Source: Candidatus Anoxychlamydiales bacterium
GTDB taxonomy: Bacteria; Chlamydiota; Chlamydiia; Chlamydiales; SM23-39
Direction: 5' to 3'
DNA length: 52,209 nucleotides
NCBI GenBank assembly: GCA_011065125.1
Contig: JAAKFI010000007.1
Location: 1-52,209 of the forward strand
Under the pieces are notes generated by a model, which was not told the DNA's origin, ran no database searches, and saw only the letters and a program-made list of their open reading frames with translations. Every line of letters begins with the position of its first letter. Positions within the stretch are counted from its first letter, which is position 1. This document shows, one piece after another, positions 43,191 to 52,013 of the stretch. The translations under genes were made by a program, and so were the position numbers.

Positions 43191-44636
43191 TTATTTAAAA
43201 ACGTCAAAAATATTTTCGTTACTATTAGATTTTTTATTGACTTTTCCACTCCATGGAAAAGGCTTTTTAGCTCTTGGAATATCATCATCTTTTTTTATTG
43301 TAATTAACCCTTGAATAAAAGAGCCGATACCGCCTTGAGATTGAAGAGCTTTTAAAGCAAGTATTTTGGCTATTGCAGAAGATGGATCTATTTTTATATT
43401 ATCTAAAGAACCTTTAACTGGAATTTTTAATACATAGTCATCATTTAAATTTTTAACATTATATGAATATCTAAGAGCATCTGCTGTAACCCCTAAATTC
43501 ATATGCATTTTTTTGTTAATTAAATTTATATTTCCCCAAGTGCATAAATGAATTACATTATTTATTAAAAAATCCATTCTGTCTGTATACAATATACCAT
43601 CATTTACTTTGATATTTACAGGAGTGCACCAAATACTTATTATATTTGAATAAGGCATTTTAGCAATATTGGTAATCACTTCTAAGCTATTTGTATTTAA
43701 TGTATAGATAATATTGGGGTTAATAAATAAATTTCCTATTTTTAATTTTTTCATATCAAAGGGATAAGGACAGGAAAAATTATTTTGAGAAAGTTTTAAA
43801 GTAACTTTCTTATTTTGATCGGATTTAAAAAATATCTCTTTTCCACTTGTAGTTTTAAATCTAACTCCAGATTGCAAATCTAAATTTATATCTATTGAGT
43901 CTGTAAGGGTGAATTCATTTTTATCTAGGTATAAATTTATAGTTGTTTTTACATTTGTAGAATTTAAATCTAAAATAATTGGACCTATATTTTTTTTCAA
44001 ATTCATTTTTAAATTGGCATTTAAATTAGGTCCTAACAATTGAACTAAAAGTCCTTTGAGGTTTTGTTTATTAAAAAACAGGAATTGATCAAGAGCAATA
44101 GTTGGAATATTTTTAACAATTAAATTTTTAATATTATTATTTTTTGTAACGTCTAATTTTATATTAAAACTTTCTTTTGTTTTATTGTTTATAGATCCTG
44201 TAATGATAATATTTGTATAGCTATTTTTAGGAGTTATAATGGCATTAATATTATAAAGATTGATTGGCGAATAGCTTGGATAGGAAATTTTAATATTTAA
44301 ATTACTTATTTTTGTTTTAGTTAAAAGATTTATTTTTTTTGATGTAGAAGTTAGTGATTTATAAAATGAAAATAGATTCATATCAGATATAATAGTATTG
44401 GCATCGAATATGATATTACTATCTTTATAATCTATGTTTTTAATTGCTTGAGGCCCAAACCAGGATAAATTAATAGTTTCAATTGAAATCTTAGAGTTTG
44501 TTTTTTTTTCAGTTTTTTTTATTACATAATTTTTAAAAGAGGTGGTTGATAGTATTTTAGGAAAAGATGCAATTAATAGAATTATTGAGGTTACAATAGC
44601 AAAGCTAATATATAAAATTAATTTATTTTTTTTCAT
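43191..44636 (-). CDS. AsmA/TamB-like membrane-anchored protein, 481 aa
   Basis: One N-terminal membrane anchor (residues about 7-27) precedes a long beta-rich body of Asn/Lys/Ile-rich strands, with the family's start pattern: TGK-like KTNSKISIETINLSWFGPQAIKNID at about residues 45-70. The region KPKKPFPWSG-like near the end is polar. This is the layout of short AsmA-family proteins (lipid-transfer bridging proteins); the tamB at 1-2554 is a longer relative. It starts 9 bases after glmS stop on the same strand, so it may be co-transcribed with glmS. Function by family only; no direct evidence. Confidence 0.65.
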   Translation of the reverse strand: MKKNKLILYISFAIVTSIILLIASFPKILSTTSFKNYVIKKTEKKTNSKISIETINLSWFGPQAIKNIDYKDSNIIFDANTIISDMNLFSFYKSLTSTSKKINLLTKTKISNLNIKISYPSYSPINLYNINAIITPKNSYTNIIITGSINNKTKESFNIKLDVTKNNNIKNLIVKNIPTIALDQFLFFNKQNLKGLLVQLLGPNLNANLKMNLKKNIGPIILDLNSTNVKTTINLYLDKNEFTLTDSIDINLDLQSGVRFKTTSGKEIFFKSDQNKKVTLKLSQNNFSCPYPFDMKKLKIGNLFINPNIIYTLNTNSLEVITNIAKMPYSNIISIWCTPVNIKVNDGILYTDRMDFLINNVIHLCTWGNINLINKKMHMNLGVTADALRYSYNVKNLNDDYVLKIPVKGSLDNIKIDPSSAIAKILALKALQSQGGIGSFIQGLITIKKDDDIPRAKKPFPWSGKVNKKSNSNENIFDVFK

Positions 44637-44645
44637 GAAAAATCC

Positions 44646-46478
44646 TTATTCAACCGTGACTGATTTGGCTAAATTTCTTGGTTGATCAATATCTGTTTTT
44701 CTCTCTTTTGCAATATAATATGCTAAAAGTTGAGATGCAACAGAAGATGGTAAAATTGATAACTCATCTATTGTTTTAGGAAGATAAATTACATCATCGG
44801 CAATATCTTCTATTGCTTTTGATTTTTTGGATGCAATGGCGAGAATTGGAGCGTTTCTTGCTTTAATTTCCATTAAGTTAGAAAGCATTTTATCATAAGT
44901 CTTTTCATTTGATAAAAATGCAATTACTGGATGATCCTCGCATGCAAGAGCAAGAGGACCGTGTTTTAACTCTCCTGCTGGGTAAGCGTTTGCATTTATA
45001 TAAGAAATTTCTTTTAATTTTAAAGCAGCTTCTAGCGCTGCTACATACATATAGTTTCTACCTAAAAAGAAAAACTTTTCGTATTTAGAATATTTTTTAG
45101 CTAAAATTTTTATTTGAGGAGCTAATTTTAATACTTTTTTTATTTTTGAAGGGATTTTCTTTAGCTCTTTTAATAGAAGAGAAGTATTTAATTTATCAAT
45201 TTTTTTAATAGATGCTAAATATATTGCAAATAGATACATAACTGTAATTTGTGAGGTAAATGCTTTTGTGGAGCATACGCTAAATTCAGGACCTGCTTTA
45301 ACAAATATATAAGAAGTAGCTTCTCTAGAAAGTGTTGAATTAGTTTTATTAATAATTGCTAAAATATTACTATCATAATTTTTTATAAGCTTAGTAGCTA
45401 GAAGGGTATCAGCGGTCTCTCCAGATTGGGATATTGCAATAGCTAAATCTTTATTTGTAATTAATAGCTCTTTCATTCTCATCTCTGATGCAATTTCTGC
45501 AAATACATGAGTTTTAGCTAAATCTTCAATTAAATACTTCGCATATAATGCAGCATGATATGAAGTGCCACATGCTAAAATAAAAATATGGTTTAGATTT
45601 TGAAGATAATTTTTTGATAAATTAAAATCTTCAAATTCAACTTTTTTATTAAAATCTAAAATTCTTCCAAAGTATGCTTTTTGTATAGTTATAGGCTGTT
45701 CATATATTTCTTTGAGCATATAATGCTCATATCCATTTTTATTTGCAGATATTTTTTTTGAGTTGAATCTTTCATATTTCTTATTTAATAAATTTAAAGT
45801 ATTTGAATAAATATTTATTTTTTTATTTGTTATGAGAGCTATTTCATTATTTGATAAAAAAGTGATATTTAAATCTTTTCCTAAAAAAGCATTTGGATCG
45901 GAAGAGATAAGCATCTCATCTTTTTTTTCATCGATAGCTATTGCAAGAGGGCTTTCTTTAGAAGATGCTATTATTTGATTTGGATAGTCTTTATGAATTA
46001 AAGCAATAGCATAAGATCCAATTAGTTTATTTAAAGCTTTCTTAGTAGCTTTAATTAGATCATTTTTATAGTAATAAGTTATTAATTGAACTATTACTTC
46101 AGTGTCAGTATCTGTTTGGAAATGAATGTTTTTAGAAATTAACATTTTTTTAATTTCATCAAAATTTTCAATTATTCCGTTATGAACTAAAGCTATAGAT
46201 GATTTATGATCCATATGAGGATGAGCATTTAGTTTAGTAGGTTTTCCATGTGTTGCCCATCTTGTATGACCTATTGCTAAGCTAAGATGTACTTTTATAT
46301 TTTTTAAATTTTCTTCTAAAAGGGATATTTTTCCAGGTTTTTTATATAGAAACATATTGTCTTTAGTAAGTCCTGCAATTCCAAATGAATCATATCCTCG
46401 ATACTCTAAAAGTTTAAGGCCATTGATGCAAGATTTTAAGACATTTTTTTTACTTATTAAACCGAAAATTCCACACAT
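44646..46478 (-). CDS. glmS: glutamine-fructose-6-phosphate aminotransferase
   Basis: GlmS makes glucosamine 6-phosphate, first step toward UDP-GlcNAc for lipid A and peptidoglycan. I chose ATG 46478 because Cys must follow Met to become the catalytic N-terminal nucleophile (MCGIFGLI); an ATG 51 bases upstream would block it. The N-terminal glutaminase has EYRGYDSFGIA, GHTRWATHG and ALVHNGIIEN; the SIS isomerase domains contain ACGTSYHAALYAKY, SQSGETADTL, and the C-terminus has PRNLAKSVTVE. 610 residues, full length. The AsmA-like gene follows. Confidence 0.96.
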   Translation of the reverse strand: MCGIFGLISKKNVLKSCINGLKLLEYRGYDSFGIAGLTKDNMFLYKKPGKISLLEENLKNIKVHLSLAIGHTRWATHGKPTKLNAHPHMDHKSSIALVHNGIIENFDEIKKMLISKNIHFQTDTDTEVIVQLITYYYKNDLIKATKKALNKLIGSYAIALIHKDYPNQIIASSKESPLAIAIDEKKDEMLISSDPNAFLGKDLNITFLSNNEIALITNKKINIYSNTLNLLNKKYERFNSKKISANKNGYEHYMLKEIYEQPITIQKAYFGRILDFNKKVEFEDFNLSKNYLQNLNHIFILACGTSYHAALYAKYLIEDLAKTHVFAEIASEMRMKELLITNKDLAIAISQSGETADTLLATKLIKNYDSNILAIINKTNSTLSREATSYIFVKAGPEFSVCSTKAFTSQITVMYLFAIYLASIKKIDKLNTSLLLKELKKIPSKIKKVLKLAPQIKILAKKYSKYEKFFFLGRNYMYVAALEAALKLKEISYINANAYPAGELKHGPLALACEDHPVIAFLSNEKTYDKMLSNLMEIKARNAPILAIASKKSKAIEDIADDVIYLPKTIDELSILPSSVASQLLAYYIAKERKTDIDQPRNLAKSVTVE

Positions 46479-46583
46479 ATATATTTGTCTGTTTTTACAA
46501 AGGTTATCAAAAAATGTAATTGAGATCAATTATCTACTTGTTTTTCAAATGCTTTTAAGATATTTACTAAATTAAGGTGTTGT

Positions 46584-47558
46584 ATGGATAAAAAACAATT
46601 CAGTCAAAAAGTTATAGATTTAAAGACATCAGTAGATACTATTTTTAAAAAAGAAGACACTATTGATGATGCTTTATTGAAATTACAATCAAAATTGATT
46701 AATCAAAAAGTTATATATTTTTATATAGTTGATGAAAATGATTGTTTAATAGGAGTAGTCCCTACAAGAAAATTACTTTTATTTCCTAAAAAAACTAAAA
46801 TGTTTGAAATCATGATTGATTCAATAATTAAATTAGATCAAGACCAAACATTGCAAGATGCTTTTTTACTATTTTCAAAACATCATCTTTTAGCTCTTCC
46901 TGTAGTAGATGAAAACCAAAAAATATTAGGTGTGATTGATTTAACTTCTCATATGAATTTTAATTTAACAGATGCTCATAATCGAAATGATATCTTTCAA
47001 ATTATTGGTTATACTTTAGAAGAGGAAAAGAAAAAATCTATTTTTGGTGATTATAAACTTAGAATGCCATGGATTTTTTGTAATATTTTCGGTGGTATCA
47101 TGTGTGCTATTATTTCAAGAGCTCATGAACAAGTTATTTCTAAAGTTTTAATTTTAGCTATGTTTATTCCTCTTGTCTTATCTCTTAGTGAATCTGTTTC
47201 AATGCAAGCTATGATTCATTCACTTCATTTTTTTTCAAGACCCGAAGATTATTTAAAAAAAATATTTAAAAAAATGATTAAAGAATTAAAAATTATTTCT
47301 TTAATTTCTATTAGTTCAGGATTAATAGTAGGTGTTATTTCACTTCTTTTCAAAGAGGGAGTAGAGCCTTCTTTAATAATAAGCATTGGAATTGTAATAT
47401 CTATATTTATATCTTCTGCTTTTGGAATATTAATTCCACTTCTTTTACATAAAACTAAATTAGATCCAAAAGTAGCATCAGGTCCTGTTGTTTTAATGGT
47501 CTCCGATATAATTACTACTCTTTTATACTTTTCTCTTGCAAGCGCTTGGTTGTTTTAG
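46584..47558 (+). CDS. short MgtE-type divalent-cation transporter with two CBS domains
   Basis: The 324-residue protein opens with two CBS domains (about residues 10-130; FYIVDENDCLIGVVPTRKLL and ALPVVDENQKILGVIDL), followed by a connecting helix and about five transmembrane helices with the MgtE pattern PWIFCNIFGGIMCAII, LAMFIPLVLSLSESVSMQAM and P-V-V-L-M-V-S-D-I-I-T-T. Typical MgtE (about 450 aa) has an N domain before the CBS pair; here it is missing or reduced, so gating by Mg may differ. It may carry Mg2+ or another divalent cation. Its 3' end overlaps the convergent APC gene by 44 bases. Confidence 0.8.
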   Translation: MDKKQFSQKVIDLKTSVDTIFKKEDTIDDALLKLQSKLINQKVIYFYIVDENDCLIGVVPTRKLLLFPKKTKMFEIMIDSIIKLDQDQTLQDAFLLFSKHHLLALPVVDENQKILGVIDLTSHMNFNLTDAHNRNDIFQIIGYTLEEEKKKSIFGDYKLRMPWIFCNIFGGIMCAIISRAHEQVISKVLILAMFIPLVLSLSESVSMQAMIHSLHFFSRPEDYLKKIFKKMIKELKIISLISISSGLIVGVISLLFKEGVEPSLIISIGIVISIFISSAFGILIPLLLHKTKLDPKVASGPVVLMVSDIITTLLYFSLASAWLF

Positions 47559-48948
47559 AGTAATTTATCCAATTAGGTTTTCTAAAATATCTAATAATAA
47601 ATGGAATTAAACAAAAAATTATAGTTCCACCTATTAAAACTATTTCAAAGAAAACAGTGCCTATTCCATCAATATGAGGAGGGGGGATGTAACCTACAAT
47701 CATAGCAAAAGTAGTTCCTATAATACCAAATGAACAAATTACCCATGTTCCTATATTTTTAAATGGGATTCTATATGCTCTTTTAACATTTGGATATTTG
47801 TATCTAAGTACAATAGCTGAGATAAACATTAAGATATACATCACTTGATATAGATGTGCTGTTAGATTAAATAATAGCCAATAAGAAGAACTAATAGTTG
47901 ATGAAAATAAGAATATTAAAGATAAAACAGTAACAATTATTGCTTGTAAAATAAGTAAATTTACAGGAGCTTGGTGTTTATTTACCTTTTGTAATATTGG
48001 AGGCAAGTCTCCATGTTCTGCAGTTGCATACATTCCTTTTATTGGTCCAATAGTCCAAGTGCTTATCATTCCAAGAGCTCCAATTGTTATAAAAAATGCA
48101 ATTAGTGGAGTTAATCCTGGCAGGTTATATGCTCTTAAAAAACTAGAAATAGCTTCTATTGGGCCAGCTGGTAGTTCGATAGATCCTGTTGGAATTACAA
48201 TAGCAATTGCGAGTGAGCCAAGTGATAATATTGTAATTATTAAAATGGCTGAAATAAGTATTGAAATAGGATAATTTTTTTTAGGATCTTTTACCTCTTT
48301 GGCATGTACTGCAGACATTTCAAGACCGCTTAAAGACATGAGTATTCCAGATAATAGAGCAAGTTGTGTAATAGAAGATTTGTTTGGTAAAAAACTTTTT
48401 AAGTCAAAAGAAATTAAGGATTCTCTACCTGTTGATATCCAAATTATTCCTAAAACAATAATTAATACACCAGGTATTAAAGTTCCAAAAATTCCAGATA
48501 TTGTACTAATCCAACCTGATATTGACATTCCATAAAAATTTGCAATTGTGCTAAGCCAAAAAACTATTATTATAACGCTTATCACAAAAAATTTGTTTTG
48601 AGCAAGCGCTGGATTAAAAATATATGCAAAAGCAGTAGCTGCAAATGAAAGGGCTGTTGGATACCATATTACATTTTCTATCCATTGTAACCATATGGCT
48701 AGAAAACCAAAATTATCCCCAAGTGCTTCTTTTACCCATATATATATACCCCCTCTTTGGGGCCAGCCTGTTGCTAGCTCTGCAGAAACCAGAGCTACTG
48801 GAACAAAGAAAAAAATTGAAGAAAGTATCAAATAAAATATTCCGGTAAAACCATATTTAGCCGAAATTGATAAATTTGCAATGTTTAGTATAGCTACGAT
48901 ATTGATCATAGATAACATAAAAAAATTTATAGTTCTGGTTTTTCGCAT
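47515..48948 (-). CDS. APC-family amino acid antiporter, GadC-like
   Basis: The 477-residue protein has 12 helices with the APC/GGA pattern: LNIANLSISAKYGFTGIFY in helix 1, AELATGWPQRGGIYIWVKEALGD (the family G-G-I-Y-x-W-V signature), WLQWIENVIWYP, and SGLEMSAVHAKEVKDPKKNYP. Closest by eye to glutamate:GABA antiporters (GadC/XasA), as annotated in C. trachomatis next to dhnA (CT216). Substrate not certain; it may exchange amino acids with the host. A large 44-base overlap with the convergent MgtE-type gene is unusual. Confidence 0.85.
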   Translation of the reverse strand: MRKTRTINFFMLSMINIVAILNIANLSISAKYGFTGIFYLILSSIFFFVPVALVSAELATGWPQRGGIYIWVKEALGDNFGFLAIWLQWIENVIWYPTALSFAATAFAYIFNPALAQNKFFVISVIIIVFWLSTIANFYGMSISGWISTISGIFGTLIPGVLIIVLGIIWISTGRESLISFDLKSFLPNKSSITQLALLSGILMSLSGLEMSAVHAKEVKDPKKNYPISILISAILIITILSLGSLAIAIVIPTGSIELPAGPIEAISSFLRAYNLPGLTPLIAFFITIGALGMISTWTIGPIKGMYATAEHGDLPPILQKVNKHQAPVNLLILQAIIVTVLSLIFLFSSTISSSYWLLFNLTAHLYQVMYILMFISAIVLRYKYPNVKRAYRIPFKNIGTWVICSFGIIGTTFAMIVGYIPPPHIDGIGTVFFEIVLIGGTIIFCLIPFIIRYFRKPNWINYSKTTKRLQEKSIKE

Positions 48949-49244
48949 TTTATTAAATTCCTTTAGGAAATAATTATGATTGGATTATTTTTTGTTTTAA
49001 AGTATTTTTTTTTAAAGTATGGGCCTATTACAATCTAAGAGACTTTAAAAATTAAATTTGATAATTTTTTTTTTAAAAGTTTAATAAAATATTTATTACA
49101 AAATATAAATTATAATTGGTCTCTTCTTTTAATTTTTAATAATAATAATTTAATTATAAAAACAGATAATATATTTTAATTAAATTTGTTTTTTTTTAAT
49201 TGATATTTGTTTATACTTATGTTGTTTAAAAAAAAGGGGAACTT
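48949..49244. other. AT-rich intergenic region
   Basis: Nearly 300 bases between the APC gene (divergent, starting leftwards) and the 90-aa gene. A short repeated TTTAAAGTAT occurs twice near 48999-49020. No frame or fold of interest. Confidence 0.35.
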
Positions 49245-49517
49245 ATGAACATAACAAGATTACCAGAAAATGTAGCTAGAATTACTAAAAATGTAACTTT
49301 AGGATTATTAAGCGCTAATTTATCTGTTTGTATATATGACATAGCTACAAAACTTCTTTTAAATTTATCATGTCAACAATACGCTTGGGGAGTTAGTAGA
49401 GCGATTGCATTTGTAAATGCTGATAAATATTTAGGCATAATGCTTTTATTTGCGTCCATTTCTCTTGGAGCTTATGCATTAAATTTCTTTAAGGAAAGTG
49501 CTGTTTTTCAAAGTTAA
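49245..49517 (+). CDS. uncharacterised small protein, 90 aa, two hydrophobic segments
   Basis: The product starts with a short polar segment (MNITRLPENVARITKNV), followed by two hydrophobic helices (about residues 18-38 and 64-82) joined by an amphipathic loop containing CQQYAWGV. I do not recognise it. Preceded by a GGGGAAC ribosome-binding site. The compact two-helix layout fits a small membrane protein; an inclusion-membrane role is possible but the loop is longer than in classical Inc proteins. It stands alone between the APC and NSS genes. Confidence 0.55.
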   Translation: MNITRLPENVARITKNVTLGLLSANLSVCIYDIATKLLLNLSCQQYAWGVSRAIAFVNADKYLGIMLLFASISLGAYALNFFKESAVFQS

Positions 49518-49550
49518 TAGAAGTTTTATCAAAAATAAAATAGACTTCTA
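49518..49550 (+). terminator. possible hairpin after the 90-aa gene
   Basis: TAGAAGT pairs with ACTTCTA, extended by TTTAT/ATAAA with a small bulge. There is no T run, so it may be only a weak terminator. Confidence 0.3.
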
Positions 49551-49721
49551 TCTATAACGTAAATTGATTTTTGAAATCAAAATTGCATATTTATTTCGAT
49601 AAATAAAAAAAAATATATAAGAAAATTAGATTGCAACGAGCTTTTTATATATTTAAAATATATTCCTTTTTTCAAACTATAAATTATATTAAACTTATAT
49701 CTAAAATAAAATATTTACATT

Positions 49722-51086
49722 ATGAAGTTATATAAGCAAAGAGAATCTTGGAACTCAAGAATAGGATTTATATCGGCAGCTCTCGGCTCTGCTGTTGGAC
49801 TTGGAAGTATATGGAGGTTTCCATATGTTGTAGGTCAAAATGGGGGCGGAGCTTTTATATTACTTTATTTAATATTTTTAGCTTTAATTGGATTTCCAAT
49901 ACTTATAACAGAAATTTTAATAGGAAGAACTGCTCAATCTTCTCCATATGGTGCTTTTAGAACAATTGGTAAATCGAAATATTGGGGATACCTTGGCAAG
50001 GTTACAATTATTACAGGTTTTATAATATCCTCTTTTTATAGTGTGATAGCTGGATGGATGTTAGGGTATTTAATAGAAGCTATAAAAGGATCTTTTTCAA
50101 GTATAGATGGAAATAGTGCTCTTAGTTATTTTAATTCATTAAGTTCTTCTAGCATTTGGTCTGTAGGATATCACTTTTTATTTTTAGTAATTTGTGCATC
50201 AATTTTATTTTTTGGTGTAAGAAAAGGGATTGAAGCTAAAAGTAAAATAATGATGCCTCTTCTTATGATTGTACTTTTAATTTTAGTTGTAAAAGGTCTT
50301 ACATTGCCGTCATCTTCGAAGGGATTGAAATTTATGCTTTCATTAAATTTTAAAGATATAACTCCAGCAGGTGTATTAATAGCATTAGGCCAAGCTTTTT
50401 TTACCTTAAGTTTAGGACAAGGTACTATGATTACGTATGGTAGTTATTTATCAAAAGGTGAAGATATACCTAAAAGTTGTTTTCCTGTAGTACTTTTAAA
50501 TACACTAATTTCTATTTTAGTAGGAATAGCAGTATTTACAATTGTTTTTTCAGCTGATTTAAATGCAAACTCAGGTCCTACCCTGATTTTTGAGACGCTT
50601 CCAATTGTTTTTTCTAAAATGGCTTTTGGAAGGTTATTATCTATTTTATTTTTTATTTTAGTGGTAATTGCAGCAATAACTTCTGAAATTTCAGCACTAG
50701 AGCCTGTTATATCTTATTTTATAGATGAAAAAGATTATTCTAGGCATAAAGCTACAATAATTGCATCAACAGGAGCCTTTTTAATTGGTATTCCGAGTGC
50801 CCTTTCTTTTGGTCTTTTAAAAAATTTCACAATTTTTAAATCTAACTTTTTTGATATAATTTCATTTTTTTCAGTAAATGTTTTTGTGCCATTAGGCGCC
50901 TTATTTGCATGTTTATTAGTTGCATATAGATGGAAGATAAAAAAAGCATTTGAGCATTTAAAAGTAAAAGATATCGCCTTTATTCATAGCAAACCAATTT
51001 TTTCTGTTTATTTTAAAATCAGTGTAAAATACATAGCTTCAGTATTAATTTTATTTATTCTTCTTAATGTTTTAGGAATTTTTTGA
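49722..51086 (+). CDS. neurotransmitter:sodium symporter family (NSS) amino acid transporter
   Basis: The 454-residue protein has the NSS fold (LeuT-like). The N-terminal W-x-S-R-x-G-F-I-x-A-A-L-G-S-A-V-G-L-G-S-I-W-R-F-P-Y signature contains the Na-site residues, followed by GGGAFILLYL and G-I-P-x-E-like IGFPILITEILIGR; YSVIAGWMLGYL and a later GQAFFTLSLGQG match helices 3 and 6. Eleven or twelve helices. Likely imports an aromatic or hydrophobic amino acid with sodium. Two small membrane-protein genes follow at once (33 bases, then a 4-base overlap), and may be accessory subunits. Confidence 0.93.
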   Translation: MKLYKQRESWNSRIGFISAALGSAVGLGSIWRFPYVVGQNGGGAFILLYLIFLALIGFPILITEILIGRTAQSSPYGAFRTIGKSKYWGYLGKVTIITGFIISSFYSVIAGWMLGYLIEAIKGSFSSIDGNSALSYFNSLSSSSIWSVGYHFLFLVICASILFFGVRKGIEAKSKIMMPLLMIVLLILVVKGLTLPSSSKGLKFMLSLNFKDITPAGVLIALGQAFFTLSLGQGTMITYGSYLSKGEDIPKSCFPVVLLNTLISILVGIAVFTIVFSADLNANSGPTLIFETLPIVFSKMAFGRLLSILFFILVVIAAITSEISALEPVISYFIDEKDYSRHKATIIASTGAFLIGIPSALSFGLLKNFTIFKSNFFDIISFFSVNVFVPLGALFACLLVAYRWKIKKAFEHLKVKDIAFIHSKPIFSVYFKISVKYIASVLILFILLNVLGIF

Positions 51087-51119
51087 TATACCTAAAATAA
51101 AAAGAAAGATATTTAAATT

Positions 51120-51374
51120 ATGGAACTTTTCAAAAATTTTATTATTGCTATTATTATTGTTGGGATTTTAACAAGAATAGCTTACTTTTTCTTTATAAAA
51201 AAAGTAGATGCAATGGCAGCTGTATCTTTATCTTTTCTAATTACAGGGCTTATATTATTTCCAATAATTTCTGTTTTTATTAGTTTTGATATAGCAATTT
51301 CTAAATATCTGGTAGCTTTTTTAATATGGATTATAATTGATTTTATGAGAATTAATATGAAAGGTGGAAAATGA
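51120..51374 (+). CDS. small membrane protein after NSS transporter, copy 1
   Basis: The 84-residue protein has three hydrophobic helices (residues about 5-25, 32-55 and 62-78) and a Lys-rich end. Family unknown. It follows the NSS gene by 33 bases and overlaps the next gene by 4, so the three are translationally linked. Some NSS transporters (for example MetP with the small MetS) need a short membrane partner; this pair could play that part. Confidence 0.7.
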   Translation: MELFKNFIIAIIIVGILTRIAYFFFIKKVDAMAAVSLSFLITGLILFPIISVFISFDIAISKYLVAFLIWIIIDFMRINMKGGK

Positions 51375-51628
51375 GTGCTTTTATTTATATTTTAGAGTTT
51401 GTTGTATCTTATATTTTGATATTTTTTTTATTTAAAATATTAAATAAAATCTTTTTAAAAAAATTCAATGATATTACATCTGTTATATTTTCATTTGTTC
51501 TTTTAGGTTTTTTAATTTTTTTTATAGCTCCATTTGTATATAGCTTTCCATATCCGGTATTTATATATTTTCCAGCTTTGATTATAATCTTTATTTACAA
51601 TTTGTATGAGATTTCAAAACCTACTTAA
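51371..51628 (+). CDS. small membrane protein after NSS transporter, copy 2
   Basis: The 85-residue protein has the same three-helix layout and length as the previous gene (a polar charged K-K-F/V-D-x-x-x-x-V-S-F segment follows the first helix in both), so the two look like diverged tandem duplicates. The ATG sits within the preceding stop (ATGA overlap). The 3' end overlaps the convergent zinc-ribbon gene by 8 bases. Function unknown. Confidence 0.7.
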   Translation: MSAFIYILEFVVSYILIFFLFKILNKIFLKKFNDITSVIFSFVLLGFLIFFIAPFVYSFPYPVFIYFPALIIIFIYNLYEISKPT

Positions 51629-51938
51629 ATAAAGAATCAAAATCTATATTATCATCTTCATCATCACTGTTTGAAAATAATTTTTTTTCTATATCTTTTT
51701 TTGAAGATTTTTTTTCTTTTATTTGATTGTTTGGTTCAAAATATTCACAAAAATTATTTTTCTCTTTATCTAAAACAATATCGATATTTGGAATATAGCA
51801 ATCATTTGGTTTGCCAATAGAATAATTTTTGCAGTTTTTGCAAATATGCAAATCAAAATCACAATAATCACAATAGTCTTTGAAACCAATTTTTTTGTTT
51901 TGTAAATCTATTTGTTTTTTACATTTAAAGCATTTCAT
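51621..51938 (-). CDS. small zinc-ribbon-like protein
   Basis: The 105-residue protein has cysteine pairs C3-x2-C6, C23-x2-C26, C33-x2-C36 and single Cys47 and Cys64, consistent with one or two zinc-binding sites in the first 65 residues. The remainder is polar, with acidic D/E-rich and Lys-rich segments and a short hydrophobic end (IDFDSLF). Small Cys-rich proteins of this type are annotated as hypothetical in chlamydiae; a nucleic-acid or protein-binding role is possible. It follows the Arg/Ser-repeat gene on the same strand, behind a terminator. Confidence 0.7.
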   Translation of the reverse strand: MKCFKCKKQIDLQNKKIGFKDYCDYCDFDLHICKNCKNYSIGKPNDCYIPNIDIVLDKEKNNFCEYFEPNNQIKEKKSSKKDIEKKLFSNSDDEDDNIDFDSLFK

Positions 51939-51980
51939 AAGCTTCCTTTTGAAAAAAAATATATTATAAAAATAAAAGAA

Positions 51981-52007
51981 AAAGCAACCATAAAAAATGG
52001 CTGCTTT
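51981..52007 (-). terminator. Rho-independent terminator of the Arg/Ser-repeat gene
   Basis: On the minus strand AAAGCAGCCAT pairs with ATGGTTGCTTT (11 bp with one G-U pair, which pairs only on this strand) followed by TTTTTCTTTTATTTT. It is 7 bases after the stop of the repeat gene. Confidence 0.85.
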
Positions 52008-52013
52008 AAGAAT

